Below are positions 50,576 through 56,345 of a DNA stretch of 64,000 bases, in pieces. Every line of letters starts with the position of its first letter. The stretch's first letter is position 1. A program made the position numbers and the translations under genes. The DNA comes from Streptomyces sp. WZ.A104 (GTDB lineage: Bacteria > Actinomycetota > Actinomycetes > Streptomycetales > Streptomycetaceae): assembly GCF_002382885.1 (NCBI RefSeq), contig NZ_NWVL01000002.1:62001-126000 (forward strand), written 5' to 3'. The notes beneath the pieces are model-generated. The model worked only from the letters and a program-made list of their open reading frames with translations. It had not been told where the DNA came from and searched no databases.

Positions 50576-50601
50576 CGGCGGAAGCCGGGACACCCTGACG
50601 G

Positions 50602-50631
50602 CGGGCGGCGGTGCGCCCCGTCCGCCGCCCG
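50602..50631. terminator. Bidirectional terminator between convergent genes
   Basis: CGGGCGGCGG (50602-50611) and CCGCCGCCCG (50622-50631) form a perfect 10-bp stem in the 70-bp gap between the convergent SanA-like and GGCT-like genes. Confidence 0.75.
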
Positions 50632-50645
50632 GGTGACGTGCGCTG

Positions 50646-51155
50646 TCAGGGGTTGTCCGGGCCGCCCGGGGCTCGTCCGGTGATCCACCGCCCCTCGGGG
50701 ATGAGGACGCCGCCGGTCCGCAGCGAGCGGGTGACGGCGGCCGCGGCGAGGTAGACCCACGCCTGCACGGACTCCCCGGCCCCGCCGGTCGGCCCGCCCG
50801 CACCGCCCGCCGCCGGGTCGGGCGCCGACTCGACCTCGCGGACGACCCGTTCGTACAGGTTGCGCGGGTGGCCCGGGCCGAGGAACTCCTCCAGATGGTC
50901 CAGGAGCCCGAGCAGCTCCCCGTACACCCCGGGCGCGGCGACGAGCAGCGTGCCGTGGACCCGGCCGTGGCCGTCGATCGCGTACGGGTAGCCGGGCCCG
51001 TCGTAGAGCAGCGCCCGGGGCAGCACGGCCGGGCGCTCCCCCGTCGTACGGCCGCGGAGGAACAGGTCGTGGTTGGGTTCGCCGGGGAGCAGCGTCCCGT
51101 ACACGAAGAAGGGCCGTTCGACGGCGGGCGGGGAGTCGGGGGCGGTCGCGCTCAT
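50646..51155 (-). CDS. Gamma-glutamylcyclotransferase-like (AIG2/BtrG fold) protein
   Basis: A 169-aa protein with the family's opening F-F-V-Y-G-T-L-L-P-G-E-P-N-H (Y-G-S/T-L motif that binds the gamma-glutamyl carbonyl). H-G-T-L-L and L-D-H-L-E-E-F follow, the latter with the conserved acidic residue. A Gly/Ala-rich insert (around 120-135) is not typical. It may cyclise gamma-glutamyl amines to 5-oxoproline. The ATG is 8 bp after the stop of cutA, in the same operon. Confidence 0.83.
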   Translation of the reverse strand: MSATAPDSPPAVERPFFVYGTLLPGEPNHDLFLRGRTTGERPAVLPRALLYDGPGYPYAIDGHGRVHGTLLVAAPGVYGELLGLLDHLEEFLGPGHPRNLYERVVREVESAPDPAAGGAGGPTGGAGESVQAWVYLAAAAVTRSLRTGGVLIPEGRWITGRAPGGPDNP

Positions 51156-51163
51156 GGCCGCCG

Positions 51164-51505
51164 TCACAGGGCGGCTTCGGGGGCCGTCTCCGCCGTCACC
51201 CAGCCGAGGTAGCGGGCGCTGCCGCGGATCACCGGCAGGGCGATGATCTCCGGCGTGTCGTAGTCGTGCTCCCGCTCGATGAGCGCTTCCAGTTCGTCGT
51301 AGCGCTCGGCGGTCGTCTTGAGGAACACCTGCCACTCCTCGGTCGACTCGATGGCGTGCTGCCACCGGTAGACCGAGGTGACGGGGGCGGAGATCTGCGC
51401 GCAGGCCGCCAGCCGGGCCTCCACCGCGGACCGGGCCAGCTGACGGGCCTTGTCCTCGCTGTCGGTCGTGGTCAGTACGGTCAGCCATGCCGGCGGCGCT
51501 GTCAT
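51164..51505 (-). CDS. cutA: Divalent cation tolerance protein CutA
   Basis: A 113-aa trimeric signalling-type protein. It shows the family core R-L-A-A-C-A-Q-I and S-V-Y-R-W-Q, then E-W-Q-V-F-L-K-T and Y-D-T-P-E-I-I-A-L-P-V at the usual places, and matches the normal length. CutA was linked to copper tolerance in E. coli, but its general role is unclear. GAGGAG precedes the ATG by about 8 nt. It forms a unit with the downstream GGCT-like gene. Confidence 0.93.
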   Translation of the reverse strand: MTAPPAWLTVLTTTDSEDKARQLARSAVEARLAACAQISAPVTSVYRWQHAIESTEEWQVFLKTTAERYDELEALIEREHDYDTPEIIALPVIRGSARYLGWVTAETAPEAAL

Positions 51506-51574
51506 CGTCGGTCTCCTCGGAGTACGGCGGGCCCCTGCCCCGGGGCCCTGACCCGATTGTCGTTCCCCTGCGGT

Positions 51575-52186
51575 TCAGCCGCCGTACGGACGGAGAATCC
51601 GGGCGTCCCGCAGCGCGGTTCCCCACCACACCAGCTGGTCCAGCATCGTCTTGGCCGCCGCGTCGGCGTCGGCCGGGTCCCGGTGGCGTCCTTCGTCGTC
51701 GAAGAGAGCGCCCGCGTTGTGGAAGGAGACGGTGTCGCGGACGGTGACGGTGTGCTGTTCGGCGAAGACCTGGCGGAGCTGCTCGACGGCCCGCAGGCCC
51801 CCTGAGACGCCTCCGTACGAGACGAAGGCGACGGGCTTGGCCTGCCACTCCTCGCGGTGCCAGTCGATCAGGTTCTTCAGCGGGGCGGGGAAGGAGTGGT
51901 TGTACTCGGGGGTGATCACGACGAAGGCGTCGGCCGCCGCCAGCCGGGTGGAGACCGCTTCGAGCCGGGAGGCTTCCTCGGGGCCGGGGCTGAAGGAGAG
52001 GGCGGTGGGGAGGTCGGCCTCCGCGACGTCCACGAGGTCGGTCTCGATGCCCGGGTGACGGGCCGCGCGGCCCAGGAACCAGTCGGCGATCACGGGTCCG
52101 AAGCGGCCCGTGCGGTTGCTGCCGAGGATGACGGCCACATTGAGGGGGGCCGGAGCGGATACGGGAGATACCGGTGTGGTGTTCAT
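51575..52186 (-). CDS. NADPH-dependent FMN reductase, SoxR-regulated type
   Basis: A 203-aa flavodoxin-fold reductase. The FMN phosphate loop is I-L-G-S-N-R-T-G-R-F-G, and the family block V-V-I-T-P-E-Y-N-H-S-F-P-A-P-L-K-N-L-I-D-W is near residue 95, followed by V-S-Y-G-G-V-S-G-G. It reduces FMN or quinones with NADPH. A SoxR-type operator lies just upstream. From memory, an FMN reductase (SCO2478) is one of the few SoxR targets in S. coelicolor, induced by redox-active antibiotics, and this gene's neighbourhood fits that orthologue. Confidence 0.9.
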   Translation of the reverse strand: MNTTPVSPVSAPAPLNVAVILGSNRTGRFGPVIADWFLGRAARHPGIETDLVDVAEADLPTALSFSPGPEEASRLEAVSTRLAAADAFVVITPEYNHSFPAPLKNLIDWHREEWQAKPVAFVSYGGVSGGLRAVEQLRQVFAEQHTVTVRDTVSFHNAGALFDDEGRHRDPADADAAAKTMLDQLVWWGTALRDARILRPYGG

Positions 52187-52202
52187 GAGGTCGAGCTTTC
52201 AG

Positions 52203-52220
52203 CCTCAACCATGGTTCAGG
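52203..52220 (-). promoter_or_regulatory. SoxR box in the FMN reductase promoter
   Basis: CCTCAACCATGGTTCAGG is an 18-bp near-perfect dyad very close to the SoxR consensus (CCTCAAGTT...TTGAGG). On the minus strand it lies between TTGACC (52224-52219) and AAAGCT, with about 19 bp between the two hexamers, the overlong spacer typical of MerR-family activators. Confidence 0.8.
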
Positions 52221-52255
52221 TCAAGCCCTCCGGTCGAACCCTGGCCGGAACGTTT

Positions 52256-52261
52256 TACCGT
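52256..52261 (+). promoter_or_regulatory. Putative leaderless -10 box (TACCGT) of the class IV aminotransferase gene
   Basis: TACCGT ends 6 nt before the ATG at 52268, with no ribosome site between. Confidence 0.5.
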
Positions 52262-52267
52262 GGCCGG

Positions 52268-53071
52268 ATGAGGACGCAACGATTCGCCGTCCGTGTCGAG
52301 TTCGACGGGAACCCGGCCACCGAGGACGACCTGCTGATTCCCGCCCTCCACGGTTTCGGCCACTTCACCGCCCTACAGGTGCGGGACGGCAAGGTGCGGG
52401 GGCTAGGGCTGCATCTCGCCCGGCTGGACGCCGCGAACCGGGAGCTGTTCGGTCAGCCCCTGGACGGCGGCCGGGTGCGGGAGCTGATCCGGCACGCCCT
52501 GGACGGGGCGGGGGTGCGGGACGCCTCGGTGCGGGTGAACGGATACCTGCCGCCCGGGGGCGGCCGTACGCGGGTGATGGTGACCGTTGACGAGCCCGCG
52601 CGGCCGTCGACCGGGGCACGGAGCCTGAGGTCGGTGCCGTACGCGCGCACCGCCCCGCACATCAAGCGGCCCGGCGACTTCGGGCAGGCGTACCACGGGC
52701 TGCTGGCCGGGCGGGCGGGCTTCGACGAGGCGCTGCTGACGCTGCCCGGCGGGGTGGTGGCCGAGGGCGCGACCACCAGCATCGGCTTCTGGGACGGGGC
52801 CTCGGTGGTGTGGCCCGACGCCCCGGCGCTCACCGGCACCACGATGACGCTGCTGGATCAGGGGCTGGAGCGGGCCGGACGGCCGTCGGTGCGCCGCCCG
52901 GTGACACTGGAGGGCCCGGACGGCGTGGGCCGCTACCGGGCGGCCTTCGTCTGCAACACTCGGGGCATCGCGCCGGTGGGGCGGATCGACGACCGGCGGT
53001 TCGCGGTCGACGAGGAGCTGCTGAAGCAGCTGGACCGGGCGTACGGGAGTGCCCCGCAGGACGCCCTGTGA
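52268..53071 (+). CDS. Class IV PLP-dependent aminotransferase
   Basis: A 267-aa fold-type IV aminotransferase (branched-chain / D-amino-acid / aminodeoxychorismate lyase group). The N-terminal H-L-A-R-L-D-A-A-N-R-E segment is typical. The PLP lysine is probably in P-H-I-K-R-P-G-D-F (K around residue 136). The cofactor-binding E-G-A-T-T-S-I-G-F and the late C-N-T-R-G-I-A-P-V motifs follow. The usual N-V-F glycine loop is altered, so the specific reaction is unclear. Divergent from the FMN reductase across the SoxR box, which may or may not affect this gene. Confidence 0.83.
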   Translation: MRTQRFAVRVEFDGNPATEDDLLIPALHGFGHFTALQVRDGKVRGLGLHLARLDAANRELFGQPLDGGRVRELIRHALDGAGVRDASVRVNGYLPPGGGRTRVMVTVDEPARPSTGARSLRSVPYARTAPHIKRPGDFGQAYHGLLAGRAGFDEALLTLPGGVVAEGATTSIGFWDGASVVWPDAPALTGTTMTLLDQGLERAGRPSVRRPVTLEGPDGVGRYRAAFVCNTRGIAPVGRIDDRRFAVDEELLKQLDRAYGSAPQDAL

Positions 53072-53127
53072 CGCCCGCGCTCCCGAGGTCGGGGCTGGCG
53101 TCCTGGGCGGTGCCGGACCATGGGGGC

Positions 53128-53595
53128 ATGCAGATGCAGATCCATATCGAGGCGTCGGACCTTCCCGGCCGCGCCTGCGGCCCGGAAACCGACTTCCCCG
53201 GTTTCGCGAACATCCACGTCGGCGTCCAGCGCAAGGACCGGCCCGGCGAGCTGCTCGGCCTGCACCCGGGGGACGCCCCGTCGGCCGGGTGGACGCTCGA
53301 CTGCACGGCCACCCCGACGGCCGACGGGATCGAGGTGTCGGGACCGTACGTGCAGAACCGGCTGGGCGGGCGGTTCGTCTATCTGTCCTGGGGCACGGTG
53401 GACGACGCCGGGGTCTTCACCATGTTCCGGCGCGCCAAGCTGATGTTCGGCGACATCGGTCCGGACGTCCTCGAAGCCGCCGCGCGCACCGGGCATCTCA
53501 CCGGGCGACTCGGACTCACCGACGCCAAGGGGCAGCCGCTGTGCGCCCGGGTGCGCCCGCCGCAGATCACCTGGAGCGCCACGGACGGGACGTGA
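53128..53595 (+). CDS. DUF5990 family protein
   Basis: A 155-aa soluble beta-rich protein: I-H-I-E-A-S-D-L-P-G-R, V-H/V-G-V-Q-R-K-D-R-P-G-E, W-T-L-D-C, G-P-Y-V-Q-N-R-L-G-G-R-F-V-Y-L-S-W-G and M-F-R-R-A-K-L-M. I place it in the DUF5990 group of actinobacterial proteins with no known function. There is no signal peptide. The ATG at 53128 gives M-Q-M-Q; no convincing ribosome site is present. A strong terminator follows. Confidence 0.7.
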   Translation: MQMQIHIEASDLPGRACGPETDFPGFANIHVGVQRKDRPGELLGLHPGDAPSAGWTLDCTATPTADGIEVSGPYVQNRLGGRFVYLSWGTVDDAGVFTMFRRAKLMFGDIGPDVLEAAARTGHLTGRLGLTDAKGQPLCARVRPPQITWSATDGT

Positions 53596-53979
53596 CCACA
53601 CCGGTGGTCGGCCGGAGGCGGATCCGGCCCCGCCCCCCACCGGACCCCGGGGGCAGAGGGTCCGGTGGGTGCGGGTGCCGTGGGGGGCGGGAATGAGTCC
53701 CATGGGGGGTTACTTGCGTGTGCCCGGACCCCGCGAGGCCATACATGTGAGCTGCGTCACACTCCGCCCGCCCGGTCACCCGATCGGCACCCGGGCGGCC
53801 GGCACGGACCGAACGGCCCAGTCGCACCCCCACGACCTGCGGTGATCCATTCCGGCAAGGACGCCGCGCCGGTCCGTACGAGTGAAAGCTGATTCGACGT
53901 CAGAAGGCGCGGGCGGCCCGGCCCCCGTTGTCTCGGGGACAGGACACACCTGCTCGCGCCGTCTGCCCGGAGGATCCCC
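53596..53979. other. Intergenic region between DUF5990 and the sortase-linked gene
   Basis: 384 bp without a supportable gene. It holds the 12-bp-stem terminator at 53636-53669 and, toward its end, an AT-richer patch (around 53880-53900) that may hold the promoter of the next operon. Confidence 0.5.
53636..53669 (+). terminator. Terminator after the DUF5990 gene
   Basis: CCCACCGGACCC (53636-53647) and GGGTCCGGTGGG (53658-53669) form a perfect 12-bp stem with a 10-nt loop, 41 bp past the stop codon. Confidence 0.8.
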
Positions 53980-54507
53980 ATGCGCAGTCCTGCCCGCCTT
54001 GTGACCGGCACCGTCGGTGCCGCGTTCACCGTCATCGCGCTCGGTCTCACCACCGCCGCCCCGTCCGCGTACGCAGGCGACGTCGGCCGGCTGGAGATCA
54101 CCCCGTCGACCGCGACCCCGGGGGCCACCGTCACCGTGAACACCACCCTCTGCGGCCCGAAGGGGGGTGACGGCGACGCCAGCGACCTGAACGCCGAGGA
54201 CTTCAGGGTGCGTCCCGGCACCCACAAGGAGGACTCGGTCGGCCAGTTCACCGTGCCGCACGACACCAGGCCCGGCACCTACGAGGTCTTCGTCTTCTGC
54301 CACAACGGCAAGGACGCGGCAGGCAGCCTCAAGGTGATCGGCGGCGGCAGGCACGAGAAGCCGTCCGGCCATGTGCGGACCGGGGTGGGCGGCAGCGTCG
54401 AGCCGGACTCCACACAGGTCGCACTCGGCGTCGGCGTGATCGGCCTGGCGGCCGTCGGGGGCCTGTGGCTGCTGCGTCGCCGCTCCGAGGGCACCGAAGG
54501 AAGCTGA
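53980..54507 (+). CDS. Secreted, C-terminally membrane-anchored surface protein
   Basis: A 175-aa protein with a Sec signal peptide (basic start, L-V-T-G-T-V-G-A-A-F-T-V-I-A-L-G-L, cleavage near A-Y-A-G), and an Ig-like beta domain beginning L-E-I-T-P-S-T-A-T-P-G-A-T-V-T-V with two Cys (T-L-C and F-C-H) that could form a disulfide. A Gly-rich linker and a C-terminal TM helix end in L-L-R-R-R. The helix plus Arg tail looks like a sortase sorting signal without an LPxTG or LAxTG motif. The next gene encodes a sortase. Confidence 0.78.
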   Translation: MRSPARLVTGTVGAAFTVIALGLTTAAPSAYAGDVGRLEITPSTATPGATVTVNTTLCGPKGGDGDASDLNAEDFRVRPGTHKEDSVGQFTVPHDTRPGTYEVFVFCHNGKDAAGSLKVIGGGRHEKPSGHVRTGVGGSVEPDSTQVALGVGVIGLAAVGGLWLLRRRSEGTEGS

Positions 54508-54647
54508 ACCACCGCTTCCCCACCGACCGGGCGGGGCGCGTCCCCGAGCGCGCTCCGCCCGCCCTCCTCGCGCCGCCCTCGTCACGAGGAACGACGAAGA
54601 ACGACGAAGAAGACGAAGGACCACCCGGGCAGACGAAGGACGACGAC

Positions 54648-55280
54648 GTGTCCCAGAGCGCGCAGAAGGCCAAGGGGTGGCTGGTGGGCATCGCCGTGCT
54701 GTGCGGCATCTGGCTCGTCCAGAACGGCTCCGGCACCCAGCTGATCCCGCCGCAGCCCTCCAGCGCCCAGGCCTTCGCCGCCGGGCCCGAGCTCCAGCCC
54801 GGCTCCCCCGTCGCCGCGCCGCTGCCCTCCTCCGAGCCGGTCCGCATCCGCATCCCGAGCATCGAGGTGGACGCGCCGATGACGCGGCTGGGGCTGGCCG
54901 CCGACGGCAGCCTCGACGTGCCGCCGGACGAGGACCGCAACCTCGCGGGCTGGTACGGGGGCGGGGTGCCGCCCGGCGCGCAGGGCACCGCGATCGTGGC
55001 CGGGCACGTGGACAACGCCGAAGGCCCGTCCGTCTTCTACGCCCTGGGCGCCCTGACCAAGGGGGCCCGGGTCGAGGTGGTCCGCAGGGACGGGCGCGTC
55101 GCCGTCTTCTCGATCGACGCCATCGAGGTCTACGACAACGACGACTTCCCCGACCGGCGCGTCTACGGCGACTCGCCGCACGCCGCGCTGCGGCTGATCA
55201 CCTGCGGCGGCGGCTTCTCCAAGGAGACCGGCTACCAGGGCAACGTGGTGGCGTACGCGCACCTGACCGACGTGCGCTGA
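54648..55280 (+). CDS. Class E/F sortase
   Basis: A 210-aa membrane-anchored transpeptidase with one N-terminal TM helix (W-L-V-G-I-A-V-L-C-G-I-W-L-V) and a sortase beta-barrel: V-R-I-R-I-P-S-I-E-V-D-A-P-M, then the catalytic His in V-A-G-H-V-D-N, and the catalytic Cys in L-R-L-I-T-C-G-G. The catalytic Arg region is degenerate in reading but N-V-V-A-Y-A-H-L closes the fold as in class F enzymes. GTG 54648 is preceded by GAAGGA; a longer in-frame start would add a low-complexity Asp/Glu/Lys tail. Likely in one operon with the surface protein. Confidence 0.88.
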   Translation: MSQSAQKAKGWLVGIAVLCGIWLVQNGSGTQLIPPQPSSAQAFAAGPELQPGSPVAAPLPSSEPVRIRIPSIEVDAPMTRLGLAADGSLDVPPDEDRNLAGWYGGGVPPGAQGTAIVAGHVDNAEGPSVFYALGALTKGARVEVVRRDGRVAVFSIDAIEVYDNDDFPDRRVYGDSPHAALRLITCGGGFSKETGYQGNVVAYAHLTDVR

Positions 55281-55295
55281 ACGCGACCCGCCCCC

Positions 55296-56087
55296 CTACG
55301 CGTTCCACTGGTCGAAGCCGAGCTTGGCGACCAGCGAGAACACCACGGTCAGCAGCACCGCGCGAACGAAGCCGCTCCCCCGGCTCAACGCCATCCGGGC
55401 CCCGACCATCCCGCCCGCGAGGTTGAAGACGGCCATCACGGCCGCCAGCTGCCACAGCACCGTGCCCTGGTACGCGAACATCGCCAGCGCTCCGGCGTTG
55501 GTGCACACGTTGACGATCTTCGCGGTGGCCGACGCGGTCACCAGATCCAGGTGGAGCACGGCGGTCAGCGCCAGCACCAGGAAGGTGCCGGTGCCCGGCC
55601 CGAACAGGCCGTCGTAGAAGCCGATCCCGCCGCCGGCCAGCACGATCGCGGTGACGATCCGGGCTCGGCCGACCGGCCGTCCGGTGCCGTCGCCCGCCGC
55701 GGCCGTGCCGAACGAGGGGCGCAGCATGACGAACGCCGCGACCCCGAGCAGCACCACCATGATCACCGGGCGGAGCGCCTCACTGCTGATCCCGGCGGCG
55801 AAGAACGCCCCGGTCATCGACCCGGCGAGCGCCATCAACCCGACCCGTACCGCGAGCCCGACCCGTACCGGGGCCTTGCGTACGAACGTCACGGCCGCGC
55901 CCGTGGTCCCGACGATCGCGACGGCCTTGTTGGTCCCGAGGACGTGGGCCGCCGGTGCGTTCGGCAGGCCGAGCAGGAGCGCGGGCAGGAGCAGCAGCCC
56001 GCCCCCGCCCACCACTGCGTCGACCCAGCCCGCGGCGGCCGCGGCCAGGCAGAGGAGAACGAGGACGGTCAGCGATATCTCGGGCAC
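55296..56087 (-). CDS. TSUP (TauE/SafE) family sulfite/sulfoacetate-type permease
   Basis: A 263-aa membrane protein with about eight TM helices. Both family repeats are visible: G-W-V-D-A-V-V-G-G-G-G-L-L-L-L-P-A-L-L-L with L-G-T-N-K near the N terminus, and G-F-Y-D-G-L-F-G-P-G-T-G-T-F near residue 160. Family members export or import sulfite, sulfonates or other small anions; the substrate is unknown. The GTG start lies 6 nt after TAGTGT with no ribosome site. Divergent from nirB and convergent with the sortase gene, 15 bp apart. Confidence 0.88.
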   Translation of the reverse strand: MPEISLTVLVLLCLAAAAAGWVDAVVGGGGLLLLPALLLGLPNAPAAHVLGTNKAVAIVGTTGAAVTFVRKAPVRVGLAVRVGLMALAGSMTGAFFAAGISSEALRPVIMVVLLGVAAFVMLRPSFGTAAAGDGTGRPVGRARIVTAIVLAGGGIGFYDGLFGPGTGTFLVLALTAVLHLDLVTASATAKIVNVCTNAGALAMFAYQGTVLWQLAAVMAVFNLAGGMVGARMALSRGSGFVRAVLLTVVFSLVAKLGFDQWNA

Positions 56088-56093
56088 GGCCCG

Positions 56094-56099
56094 ACACTA
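56094..56099 (-). promoter_or_regulatory. Putative leaderless -10 box (TAGTGT) of the TSUP gene
   Basis: TAGTGT on the minus strand ends 6 nt before the GTG start, with no ribosome site between. Confidence 0.5.
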
Positions 56100-56134
56100 A
56101 GGGGTGGCTCGGACGGTCTTCGAAAGGGCCCCCG

Positions 56135-56243
56135 CACACCCGGCCGGCCCGCCGAAGACCCTCACACACCCCGGCCGGCCCTCCGAAGCCCCCCCACGCC
56201 CCCGGCCGGCACTCCGAAGGCCCCTCACACACCCCCGGCGGCG
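56135..56243. repeat. 31-bp tandem repeat between TSUP and nirB
   Basis: Three full copies and one partial copy of a unit containing CACACC-CCGGCCGG-CCC-TCCGAAG. The GGCCGG cores are at 56142, 56173 and 56204, exactly 31 bp apart, with a degenerate fourth at 56237. The array sits upstream of the nirB control region and has no open frame of its own. Confidence 0.8.
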
Positions 56244-56257
56244 ACGCTGAGCGCAAG

Positions 56258-56295
56258 GTTCCGCCCGGGAAACCGGAGGGATGCGGCCGGGTAAC
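56258..56295 (+). promoter_or_regulatory. GlnR-like binding site upstream of nirB
   Basis: Four pentamers spaced by exactly 6 nt: GTTCC (56258), GAAAC (56269), GATGC (56280) and GTAAC (56291). The 11-bp phase and the GTnAC/GAAAC pattern match the streptomycete GlnR box. The first two units fit best; the third is poor. nirB is a known GlnR target in S. coelicolor, so this is the expected place. Confidence 0.6.
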
Positions 56296-56345
56296 ACCTG
56301 CCGCCCAGGCTCATGGCATGAGGACAACCGACGGAGGCCACTGAG

